Translations under genes and position numbers: made by a program
Source: Methanothermococcus sp. SCGC AD-155-C09
Lineage (GTDB): Archaea; AGJL01; Methanococci; Methanococcales; Methanococcaceae
DNA: 36,797 nucleotides
Assembly: GCA_019561555.1 (NCBI GenBank)
Contig: JAHEQB010000062.1
Location: 10,927-47,723, forward strand
Direction: 5' to 3'
Part shown: positions 1 through 8,353 of the stretch, one piece after another
Layout: every line of letters begins with the position of its first letter
Position numbering within the stretch: the stretch's first letter is position 1
Notes under the pieces: model-generated
Told to the model about the DNA's origin: nothing
Seen by the model: only the letters and a program-made list of their open reading frames with translations
Database searches by the model: none

Positions 1-720
1 AGTGCATATATAAGGTTCCATTAAAAAACAAGGGATTCTATCCCCAAAGGGTTCGTTATACCTCCGAAGAACCCCTCACAAATTCCTCTTTTTTTATATT
101 CATTTTTATCGAAGATTTTATCTCTAATTCTTGCTCCATATCCCCTTGCTCTGTTTTTTCTAGGTTTAACCTGTGGTAAATATCCTTTAATACAATAGTG
201 TTTAAAACTTTTTTACTATCGTATGCTCCGTCAGCGTAGAAGTATCCCTTTCCTTCTGGCAGTTTTTTAATACTTTCAGTCTCGTAAGCATTATGGAGGC
301 GGCGATCCGAAAAGGGTTTTAGACTCTTTTTTATATTACTTATTACATGTATTTAATCTCTTCTTTTTTTTCTATTCCTAATGATTGTAGAATCTATAAA
401 ACTTTTAGAATATGTCATTTATGGAGTTTTTTCAGAACCATATTAATTATTTTTCCATATAAGGAGATAGTTTTTTCTCCCAGAAGTGTAGGACAGAATG
501 ATCAATTCTCAATCCGAGAATTTATTTACCCTTATCTCTGCAGATCTCAGGGATAATTTTTCGAATTCTTTTATAATCCCCTTTATTATTACCTTTATAT
601 TGTGAATCCTCTTTTGTTATACCTATGGATTCAAATGGTACATTAATCCAGTCGAATACCTCTAAAATTAATTTTATGTTGTATTTCTAGTATCCCATCT
701 CTTTAACATACTATTATTAT
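1..720 (-). pseudogene. Decayed DDE transposase (IS4/IS5-like), left part cut by the window edge
   Basis: Read on the minus strand, the stretch gives recognisable transposase pieces in changing frames. Around 395-420 it reads SFIDSTIIRNRKKR, which fits the first catalytic Asp (IDST). Around 185-262 it reads GKGYFYADGAYDSKKVL, the second Asp. Around 50-186 it reads GYLPQVKPRKN followed by RGICEGFFGG, the Glu region. The order D-D-E matches IS4/IS5-type transposases. At least one frameshift falls near 183-187, between VLNTIVLK and GYLPQV, and stop codons interrupt the upstream part, so no functional protein can be made. The N-terminal remnant near 540-610 reads GITKEDSQYKG and then reaches a stop. 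No inverted repeats could be assigned because the downstream end is outside the window. 721-888 is AT-rich, with no gene seen. Confidence 0.72.
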
Positions 721-888
721 TGGCAATATTTTAAATATATAGTTTACTATTAATAAGTATTGAAGTTATATGTTAGACACACTCCGTAATATAGATAATT
801 TATTATAGTATTTTTAATTAAATAATTTTACCATTTATTAATTATTTTTTATTAATTTATTACATAGGCACATAAATGGTGAAGGAAA

Positions 889-1620
889 ATGATGGTTATT
901 CCAGCAGTGGATATAAAAGATAAGAAATGTGTCCAACTAATACAGGGCAATCCAAATAATAAACTCATAGAATTGGAGGATCCCATAGATGTAGCAAAAA
1001 AATGGGTCAATAAAGGGGCACAAATGATCCATATTGTTGATTTGGATAGGGCAATATATCAAAAAAATACCAACGAAGAGATTATAAGGGAAATAATTAA
1101 TTCATTAGAGGTTCCGGTACAAGTGGGAGGAGGTATAAGATCCCTTAAAGATGTTTTAAATCTAATAGATATGGGAGTGGAAAGGGTTATATTGGGTACC
1201 TTGGCAATTGAAAATCCAGGGTTTATTGAGGTCCTATCGGAACATATAGATAAAGAAAAAATAATGGTGGCATTGGATTCAAAAGATGGAAAGGTGGTAA
1301 TAAAGGGATGGAAGGAAAAAACAAAATACTCTCCAGTTGAAATTGGAAAAATTTTAGAGGAAAAGGGGGCAGGTAGTATTCTATTTACAAATGTGGATGT
1401 TGAGGGATTATTAAAGGGCATAGATGTTGAAGTAATTAAAAAGTTAGTGGAAGAACTTGACATACCAATTATAGCATCTGGAGGCATTACCTCATACAAT
1501 GATCTTATAAAATTAAGAAATATGGGAGTTGAAGGGGTAGTTATTGGCTCTGCAATATATAAGGATTTAATAGATTTAAAAAAATGCATAGAAATCTGTA
1601 ATAATTATAAAGGTGATTAA
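889..1620 (+). CDS. hisA: HisA, phosphoribosylformimino-5-aminoimidazole carboxamide ribotide isomerase
   Basis: Isomerase of histidine biosynthesis that converts ProFAR to PRFAR, the substrate of HisF/HisH. The protein is 243 residues, normal for the family, and is a single (beta/alpha)8 barrel. The N-terminal strand carries catalytic Asp8 ([11 protein letters not shown]), and the second catalytic Asp is Asp130 ([11 protein letters not shown]). Phosphate-binding motifs are visible in both half-barrels: VQVGGGIRS at about 78-85 and IIASGGITS near residue 200, followed by GVVIGSAIY. The start is set by GGTGA at 878-882, six bases before ATG 889; ATG 892 is the alternative. Its stop codon abuts the ATG of the downstream kinase, so the two are almost certainly co-transcribed. 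No other his gene is nearby, in line with the scattered his genes of methanococci. Confidence 0.95.
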   Translation: MMVIPAVDIKDKKCVQLIQGNPNNKLIELEDPIDVAKKWVNKGAQMIHIVDLDRAIYQKNTNEEIIREIINSLEVPVQVGGGIRSLKDVLNLIDMGVERVILGTLAIENPGFIEVLSEHIDKEKIMVALDSKDGKVVIKGWKEKTKYSPVEIGKILEEKGAGSILFTNVDVEGLLKGIDVEVIKKLVEELDIPIIASGGITSYNDLIKLRNMGVEGVVIGSAIYKDLIDLKKCIEICNNYKGD

Positions 1621-2574
1621 ATGGAAGATAAGGATAATAATGGGGAAAGTTGTAAAAAAATAATATCTGTTGGACATATAGCCCTTGATTATATTTTTAA
1701 TGTTAAAAAATTTCCTGAACCTAATACCTCAATTCAAATACCCTCAGTTAAAAAGTATTATGGAGGGGCGGCCTGTAATGTGGCTGTGGCAGTATCAAAG
1801 TTAGGATTGCAATCTGGCATTGTATCCTGTGTGGGCCATGACTTTGTAACTTCAGGATACAACTCCTATTTAAAAAATTTAAATATTGATGTTTCAACAG
1901 TATATCATTCCGATGAAGAGGAAACTCCCAAGGCATGGATATTTACCGACCCTGAAAACAATCAAATGACCTTTTTTTTATGGGGGGCAGCCAAACATTA
2001 CAACGAGTTAAAGCCTCCAACATTTGATGGGAATATTGTACATTTGGCCACAGGAGATCCTAAGTTTAATATAAAATGTGCTAAAAGTGCCAAGGAGCAT
2101 AATATAATGGTATCCTTTGATCCTGGACAGGATTTACCATTATATAGTAAAGATGACATCTATTCAATAATAGATAATTTGGATTTTATGTTTATGAACA
2201 TTCATGAATATAAAAGAACCTTAAAATTGTTAGAAATTGATCCTGAAGATTTAAAAGAAAAGGTGCCTATTTTGGTAATAACCTATGGAAAGGATGGAAG
2301 TATTCTATATCAAAACAATAGTGAAATAAAAATACCTGCAATACCTGCAAATGTGGAGGATCCCACTGGAGCAGGAGATAGTTATAGGGCAGGATTTTTA
2401 AGTGCATACTTAAAGGGTTATAATCTTAAAGATTGTGGAATTGTGGCATCCACTGTGGCATCCTTTGTTGTAGAAAAAAAGGGATGTCAAACTAATTTAC
2501 CCTCTTGGGAGGATGTATTAAAAAGAATTAAGGATAATGGTTATTCCATTGGTAGTGATATTATAATTTCATAA
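1621..2574 (+). CDS. PfkB-family nucleoside/sugar kinase, M. jannaschii nucleoside kinase type
   Basis: Ribokinase-fold (PfkB) kinase of 317 residues. The N-terminal substrate signature YYGGAACNVAVAVSKLG lies at about 46-62. The C-terminal anion-hole signature DPTGAGDSYRAGF lies at 247-259, with Asp253 as catalytic base. The stretch NNQMTFFLWGAAKHY (113-127) is what I recall as distinctive of the broad-specificity nucleoside kinase MJ0406, so phosphorylation of inosine, cytidine or guanosine is more likely than of a simple sugar; this is inferred from memory of the homologue. The ribosome binding site GGTGAT lies in the last codons of hisA, and the ATG directly follows the hisA stop. The stop codon is only 3 bp from that of the convergent dehydratase subunit gene. 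Confidence 0.85.
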   Translation: MEDKDNNGESCKKIISVGHIALDYIFNVKKFPEPNTSIQIPSVKKYYGGAACNVAVAVSKLGLQSGIVSCVGHDFVTSGYNSYLKNLNIDVSTVYHSDEEETPKAWIFTDPENNQMTFFLWGAAKHYNELKPPTFDGNIVHLATGDPKFNIKCAKSAKEHNIMVSFDPGQDLPLYSKDDIYSIIDNLDFMFMNIHEYKRTLKLLEIDPEDLKEKVPILVITYGKDGSILYQNNSEIKIPAIPANVEDPTGAGDSYRAGFLSAYLKGYNLKDCGIVASTVASFVVEKKGCQTNLPSWEDVLKRIKDNGYSIGSDIIIS

Positions 2575-2577
2575 CCT

Positions 2578-2979
2578 CTATTCTTCCTTAAATAATTCAA
2601 CAGTTCCATTATCTCCATTTATTATAACCCTATCTCCATCACTTATTTTGGAAATGTCTATATTATCCACCAGTGGAATTTTACCAAGTATTGCTCCAGT
2701 GGCAACTATTACCTCGCAATGACTGTTTATTATTCCCTTTAAAATACCTTTTTTTGCAAGGGCATATATAACATAGGAACCAACAGTACTGCCTTTACCT
2801 GTTGGAAAAACAAATATTTTATCCCTTATACTTTTGCCGTATAATTCATTTTCTTTGTCTATTATGATGCCCTCCTCATTTACTCCACCTAAGAAGGATA
2901 TGGGTTTATGGGATACTATTGCCTCTCCTTCAACTTGACCCTTTGAGATGGTCCTACCCTTTAATTTAATATGTTTCAT
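2578..2979 (-). CDS. Small (swivel) subunit of aconitase X-type dehydratase, probable phosphomevalonate dehydratase
   Basis: A 133-residue beta-rich swivel-domain protein of the DUF126 / aconitase-X family. The family signature is visible as FPTGKGSTVGSYV at 58-70, followed by ATGAILGKIPLVD. In archaea this small subunit pairs with the large AcnX catalytic subunit to form phosphomevalonate 5-phosphate dehydratase, which makes trans-anhydromevalonate 5-phosphate in the modified mevalonate route to isoprenoid lipids. The catalytic large subunit is not in this window, so it must be encoded elsewhere. The start is supported by GTGAT just upstream of the ATG. A dispersed repeat begins 20 bp upstream of the start codon, so the promoter probably lies in that repeat. 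Pathway assignment is from family knowledge, not from neighbours. Confidence 0.85.
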   Translation of the reverse strand: MKHIKLKGRTISKGQVEGEAIVSHKPISFLGGVNEEGIIIDKENELYGKSIRDKIFVFPTGKGSTVGSYVIYALAKKGILKGIINSHCEVIVATGAILGKIPLVDNIDISKISDGDRVIINGDNGTVELFKEE

Positions 2980-2998
2980 AGTATCACATTTTTTTAAA

Positions 2999-3262
2999 TT
3001 ATAGTCAAGGACATAATAATTTATACTAATTATGGATATAGGATCACATACTTAAAGAAGTTCCTCTGCACTTCAGTATTTGGGGGTATAGGGGGAAAAT
3101 AGATAGTGGCATTAGGATTTCTACTTTTTAAATATTTACTTATTTTATTTCTTTAAAAATTTAATTTTTTCCCATATTTTAGGATTTAGGTTATTTAATT
3201 TTATTTATTTTTAATTTTTTACATTTAGATTATAGTTTAAAAAATTATGTTTTTAACTATAA
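2999..3262 (+). repeat. Dispersed MITE-like element, subfamily A, complete copy
   Basis: The left terminus begins TTATAGTCAAGGACATAA at 2999. The right terminus, read on the other strand from 3262, begins TTATAGTTAAAAACATAA. They pair as an inverted repeat of about 27 bp with a few mismatches. Inside lies the family core (CCTCTGCAC at 3063-3071 and GTATAGGGG at 3086-3094), which can form a 9-position stem with wobble pairs and one mismatch, followed by GGATTTCTACTTTTT and a T-rich tail. It has no coding potential. It fills the gap between the dehydratase subunit gene and the small zinc-ribbon gene. Confidence 0.75.
3014..3025 (-). promoter_or_regulatory. Candidate archaeal TATA box inside a repeat terminus
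   Basis: On the minus strand this reads TATAAATTATTA. A start about 22-25 bases downstream would fall near 2993-2996, giving a leader of about 15 nt that carries the GTGAT ribosome binding site of the dehydratase small subunit gene (start codon at 2979). The box is formed by the terminal inverted repeat of the dispersed element at 2999-3262. Spacing fits archaeal promoters, but the AT-rich background means such boxes also arise by chance. Confidence 0.4.
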
Positions 3263-3381
3263 ATTTTATCTTTTATAAATTTATTATAAAAATATTTAAA
3301 TTAATATAAATATTTTATTTCTATAATAGTTATAGTCATTAGTTTTTTAATTTAAAATTATTAATAAATATGGTGTTTTCC

Positions 3382-3540
3382 ATGCCCTTGGATTTAAATG
3401 ATGAGGATTTATATAGATATACAATTATAGACTTAAAGGAATTGAATACAAAAAAGGTTAAATGTATCTGTGGTAATGTATTTCACTATGTTGGCAATAA
3501 AATAATATGTCCAAAATGTAAAAGAATATTCATTCCATGA
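3382..3540 (+). CDS. Small zinc-ribbon protein of unknown function
   Basis: A 52-residue reading frame. The C-terminal half has KCICG and, 13 residues on, CPKCKRIF, giving cysteines 28, 30, 43 and 46: a compact CxC...CxxC zinc ribbon with a short hydrophobic beta strand between the pairs. The N-terminal half is acidic (PLDLNDEDLYRY). I chose ATG 3382 because GGTG at 3372-3375 lies six bases upstream; the in-frame ATG at 3370 would add four residues but has no visible ribosome binding site. A TATA-like AATATAAATA lies near 3303-3312. It is isolated, on the plus strand, between a repeat element and a long gene-free gap. Many such ribbons bind nucleic acid or assist ribosomes or polymerase, but no function can be assigned. 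Confidence 0.68.
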   Translation: MPLDLNDEDLYRYTIIDLKELNTKKVKCICGNVFHYVGNKIICPKCKRIFIP

Positions 3541-4216
3541 TTTTTTTATTTTTTTTACTATAAAAAGTAAAATAATGGTGTATTATAATAAAAGAGATAA
3601 TAAGAGAATATAAAAAATTAAAAAAATAATTAGAAAAATTAATAACAAAATAAAAAATTAAATAATTAAAATATAAATATGGTATATAAAATAGGTAATT
3701 AAAATTTTATCTAATTTAAAAGTTAAATATAAATTATTTTTTAAAAAAATGGACATGTCCAGATAAGACATAATATTGATATAAAGTTATAATAAAAAAA
3801 TATTAATGCCCATAAATAAGAATTAAAAAAATAAAATAATTATAAAAAAATAATAATTTATATTAAATAAAAAAAATTTAAAGAGATTTTTAATTTTAAA
3901 TTTATTTTAACAATTTGTCTTTCTTTTTATTATAATAATTTTTATATTTTTTTTGCTTATATTTCTTTATCTGAACATGCCTAAAAATAAAATTAATTAA
4001 AAATAAACAAAAGGAATAAATAAAAAAATATTTATAAAATAATAATCTACCTAAAAAGGAAAATAGTATATAAAAACCTATAAAAGGCCAAAGGATCCTT
4101 AAAAGACCTTACTTAATGACATCCCTAAAATAGAGAGTGTTAAAAAGTAGCAAATCCAATGGGAATTATAGGACTACAGACCATTATACCTAAAAATAAT
4201 GAAATAAAAAATATAA
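3541..4216. other. Gene-free AT-rich gap between convergent genes
   Basis: About 680 bp of extremely A-rich sequence with many stop codons in all frames. I see no credible coding region, and no repeat core of the kind found in other gaps. Two things stand out: the 12-bp perfect palindrome at 3750-3761 (listed separately), and a less AT-rich stretch at about 4050-4190 that could be a decayed sequence or a small RNA. There is no decisive evidence for either. Confidence 0.5.
3750..3761. promoter_or_regulatory. Perfect 12-bp palindrome TGGACATGTCCA
   Basis: TGGACATGTCCA is a perfect inverted repeat with no loop, in otherwise featureless A/T-rich DNA. Dimeric helix-turn-helix regulators bind sites of this shape. 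It lies downstream of both flanking genes, so it does not sit at an obvious promoter. It could also be a chance palindrome or part of a small RNA promoter. Confidence 0.3.
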
Positions 4217-5277
<1,061 letters not shown>

Positions 5278-6404
5278 TGAATTACCTTATTTTTAATTAT
5301 TTATTATTTTATTTTTTAATTATTATTTTTTTATATTTTAATAATTTTTTTTAATTTTTTTAATAATTATTATTTTTATGGGGATTCCTAATAAGGATTA
5401 TAATGGTTTATTTTAGTGTAAATAGTTTGTTTAAGACTTATTTAAAGTTTTAATTTAATTTTTTAATTATTATGGAGTATTAAATAAAAATAAGATAATT
5501 TAAAAAAATATTCTTAGATTATCTATTTTACTTTATTCTTTTTTATTTTTATTATTTTTTTAATGTTAATTATTTTTTTAAAATCTTTTCATAATTTTTG
5601 TTTTTTTGAGAATTATTAATGGGAATTAAGGTAGTTATTGCTATTTTGCCATAAATAATTTTTTAAAATTCCAATTTATATTTTAATAACTTTTTTAAAT
5701 TTTTTATTATTTATAAAAACTAATATATTTAATTATATTATATTATTAAATTTATATATTTAGTTTTATCATAATACTGGACCACAAAATACCTATTAGG
5801 TTCAAAAATTTTTTACCAAAGTAAAACTTAAAGACATAAGTTTAAATATATTAACTAAGCATATAGATAATAAAGTAAATAATCGTTATAGGCAAAAATA
5901 GGTATTCCATTGCAATAGTAAATAATTTTTTAAGACACTTGGAAATAAATAATAATAATCCTAAAAAAGTTATTTAAACTAAAAAAACTAATTCTCATTA
6001 AAAATCTTATAAAAAATAAAATTATTAAAATAAAAATAACTAAAATAAAATTATTAAAAATTTTTAATATAAGTTTTGTTTTAAAAACAAACCTTAAGAG
6101 CGATAAAAAAATAAATTAAAGCATCTAAGGGTGATCACATAAAGAGTAGAAATCCTGTCATCTATCTCTCCACGAATGCCCCTAAACACTGGAGGAGTAG
6201 GAGAATTTCTTTACAGTATAAATTATTAACTTTATAGGTTAAGAGGGGAGTTAAAATATTTTCCTGTTTAATATGCTATTATTTATTTTTAATTATTAAT
6301 TATTTTTATCATTATTATTTTATGTTAATCAGTTTAAAATATTAAATGTTTGAATATAATTAAAAAAGAGGGATAACATAGATAATAAAAGGGAAAAATG
6401 GGAT
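5278..6404. other. 1.1-kb intergenic region, mostly AT-rich; contains one B-type repeat core
   Basis: Between the divergent HTH and recombinase genes. 5280-5770 is almost pure A/T with no reading frame. A 10-bp inverted repeat, AATACCTATT at 5788-5797 and AATAGGTATT at 5897-5906, brackets about 100 bp of slightly higher complexity that may be remnant sequence. An imperfect palindrome of GTTTTGTTTT / AAAAACAAAC type sits at 6071-6093. A decayed subfamily B repeat core, reverse orientation, is at about 6125-6240. No gene is supported here. Confidence 0.5.
6125..6240 (-). repeat. Dispersed element, subfamily B core, partial, reverse orientation
   Basis: Read on the minus strand it carries CTGTAAAGAAATTCTC, then CAGTGTTTAGG, GGCATTCGTGGAGA and CAGGATTTCTACTCTTT, then ATGTGATCA. 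These blocks match in order the copies at 7955-8338 and 16915-17075. The terminal inverted repeats are not recognisable, so this is a decayed or truncated copy. Confidence 0.6.
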
Positions 6405-6965
6405 ATGGGATTGGATTATATGAAAACCTTTAAAATGTTTTTAGATGAATTTAAAAATATAAAAAATAAAGAGATACTATATAAAAAAGACCTAAAAAAG
6501 TATGCCTATCTTATAATATTTTTAATACAGATTAAAAACGGTTGTAGGGTTGGAGAGGCCGTTGATGGTGTTCTATGGTTCTATGAGAATAGGAATAAAA
6601 TAAATTGGAATGATACAGTTGTGGGTTGGGCAAAAATAGAGAAATTAAAAAAGGAAGAATATAGAAAAATAACACTGCCAAGGGCAATAACAAAAAGGGA
6701 TTTAGAGAGAATAGAGCCAATTTTAAAGGAATTAAAAAATGTTAAAAAACCCTCCATAAGATTATCAAACTGGCTTAAGAGACACTATGGTATAAATACC
6801 CATTCCCTAAGATATGCCTTTATAACATATCATGCAGAAATGAATACCCCTGCCCAAATAATAGCAAAGATGACTGGCCATAAAAATCTAAACTATATTG
6901 TCCATTATACTCAACAACGGGTTGCAGATAAGATGTTATTAAATACCCCTGAACCTGAAGAATAA
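6405..6965 (+). CDS. Minimal tyrosine recombinase (catalytic domain only)
   Basis: 186 residues that cover essentially the C-terminal catalytic domain of XerC/XerD/lambda-integrase type recombinases. All signature residues are visible: Arg48 (NGCRVGEAV), a candidate beta-hairpin Lys near 88, His133-x-x-Arg136 (THSLRYAF), His159 (MTGHKNL) and nucleophile Tyr168 (VHYTQQRVAD). Only about 40 residues precede the first catalytic Arg, so the usual SAM-like core-binding domain is absent. The start is uncertain: ATG 6405 is used here, ATG 6420 is possible, and no good ribosome binding site sits at the expected distance; the frame is open upstream from 6360 but without another ATG. No adjacent att site, cargo or phage gene is visible. 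It may be a resident chromosomal recombinase rather than a recent integrase. Confidence 0.82.
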   Translation: MGLDYMKTFKMFLDEFKNIKNKEILYKKDLKKYAYLIIFLIQIKNGCRVGEAVDGVLWFYENRNKINWNDTVVGWAKIEKLKKEEYRKITLPRAITKRDLERIEPILKELKNVKKPSIRLSNWLKRHYGINTHSLRYAFITYHAEMNTPAQIIAKMTGHKNLNYIVHYTQQRVADKMLLNTPEPEE

Positions 6966-7037
6966 TTTTTTTATAGTTCTGTTATTTAATAAAAAGCACA
7001 TATACCACAACTAAAACTTTAAATTATATGTGATTCT

Positions 7038-7952
7038 ATGATATGCAACACCTGTAAAAAAAGGGAATCAACATACTATCAGTGCCACTCTGGATTAAAC
7101 CTATGTGATGAATGTTTTATAGGTTATGTAAAAAGGAAGGTTAGAAGGACCCTTGGTAAAAGTATAATAAAAAATAATATTAAAATTGGTATGGGCCTAA
7201 GTGGAGGAAAGGATAGTTTAGTAATGGCCTATTTATTAAAGGAGTACTATAATCCCATCCCAAATTCAGAAATTATAGGGTTAATGGTGGATGAAGGTAT
7301 AGAAGGATTTAGAAAAAAAGGTATAGATATGGCTATAGATTTTTGCGAGGAGTATAACATACCCTACTATATCACTACCTTTGAGGATCATGTAGGATGT
7401 ACCTTGGATTATATAGTGGAGAGATCTAAGGAGAGAAACATTACAGCCAATCCCTGCTCCTTTTGTGGGGTGATTAGAAGAAAGATATTAAATAAAATGG
7501 CTTTAGATAATAAATGTAATTACTTGGCAATAGGCCATAACTTAGATGATATTGCCCAGGGGGTGATGATGAATTATATTGAGGGAGATATTAGGAAATT
7601 GGCAATCTTAGGTAAAAACACAGATAATCCAATGTTTGTTAAGAGATTAAAACCTTTAAAGTATATTCCAGAGGATGAGGTAAAACTATTTGCCGATATA
7701 ATTGGCATTAAGTACCATAAAGAACCCTGTCCCTATTCTTCACTATCCTACAGAAGTGAAGTTTCAGAGATATTGGACAAATTGGAGGATAGACATCCAG
7801 GAACAAAGTATTCCATTATTTCAGGCTTTGAAAGGCTATTAACTTATTTACCTGTGGAGAAGGAGATGGATATATGTAAATACTGCGGTAGTCCATCTGC
7901 ATCTGATATTTGTAAGGCCTGTGAATTTTTAAAGAGGTTAAATATAATTTAA
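7038..7952 (+). CDS. ncsA: NcsA/Ncs6-type tRNA uridine-34 2-sulfurtransferase
   Basis: PP-loop ATPase of the TtuA/Ncs6/TtcA group that thiolates tRNA (s2U34 in archaea). 304 residues. An N-terminal zinc-binding region carries C3, C6, C23 and C26. The PP-loop SGGKDS is at 55-60. The catalytic trio is C140 and C143 (NPCSFCG) plus C231 (EPCPYSS). GHNLDD is at 166-171. A C-terminal zinc motif, CKYCG then CKACE, is at 280-295. The three-cysteine arrangement is that reported to be needed for NcsA and to bind an Fe-S cluster in methanococci. The ribosome binding site GTGAT precedes ATG 7038. A repeat element starts 3-5 bp after the stop codon. It acts in the cytoplasm, probably with a SAMP or persulfide sulfur source. 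Confidence 0.93.
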   Translation: MICNTCKKRESTYYQCHSGLNLCDECFIGYVKRKVRRTLGKSIIKNNIKIGMGLSGGKDSLVMAYLLKEYYNPIPNSEIIGLMVDEGIEGFRKKGIDMAIDFCEEYNIPYYITTFEDHVGCTLDYIVERSKERNITANPCSFCGVIRRKILNKMALDNKCNYLAIGHNLDDIAQGVMMNYIEGDIRKLAILGKNTDNPMFVKRLKPLKYIPEDEVKLFADIIGIKYHKEPCPYSSLSYRSEVSEILDKLEDRHPGTKYSIISGFERLLTYLPVEKEMDICKYCGSPSASDICKACEFLKRLNII

Positions 7953-7954
7953 AA

Positions 7955-8338
7955 GTATAGTTAAGCACATAATTTAAACTTATTATTAATCTTTTAAAAT
8001 AATATAACTTCCATAATAGATCCGTAAAGAAATCCTGCCTACTTTCCCAGTGCGTAGGAGCATTCGTGGGTAATGATGGATTTCTGCTTTTTATATTTTT
8101 ACTCTTTTTTAAGTATTTTAAAATTTTAAATTTTAATTTTATTGTTTTTAATTTTGATTATCTATATTTTAATTTAAAATTTTTTATTTTTTTATTATTT
8201 CTTTTAATTTTTTTATTTTATATATTATTTTTTAATTTTTTAATATAATTTTTTAATATTTATTTTATTTTTATATGAGTATTCTTTTATAATTAAAGTT
8301 TTTATCAACATAAGTAATTTATGTTTATAACTGTAATT
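7955..8338 (+). repeat. Dispersed MITE-like element, subfamily B, with terminal inverted repeats
   Basis: The left end reads GTATAGTTAAGCACATAA, then TTTAAAC. The right end, on the other strand from 8338, reads AATTACAGTTATAAACATAA. The core has CCGTAAAGAAATCCTG, CAGTGCGTAGGAGCATTC, GTGGGTAATGATGGATTT and CTGCTTTTTATATTT, followed by a long T-rich tail. It fills the convergent gap between ncsA and thiI. Open frames inside it are low-complexity Phe/Leu/Ile-rich artefacts. Confidence 0.65.
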
Positions 8339-8353
8339 AGTAGTACAATATCT

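Noticed and set aside
1059-1589. Long open frame antisense to hisA (also others opposite glmS, marker 14, trpD and trpB)
   Set aside because: Shadow frames of strongly biased coding sequence; they show no motif, no ribosome binding site and no family resemblance.
3361-4216. Box C/D guide RNA, suggested by TGATGA near 3400
   Set aside because: The TGATGA lies in the zinc-ribbon frame, and no CTGA D box with matching D'/C' spacing follows.
5278-6404. Possible replication origin in the 1.1-kb AT-rich gap
   Set aside because: High A/T and one 10-bp inverted repeat are not enough; no Cdc6/Orc gene and no repeated origin-recognition box seen, and such A/T gaps are common here.
8066-8248. Open frame of 60 codons rich in Phe, Leu and Ile
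   Set aside because: It is a T-rich repeat tail translated; no ribosome binding site, extreme low complexity, and lies within the B element.
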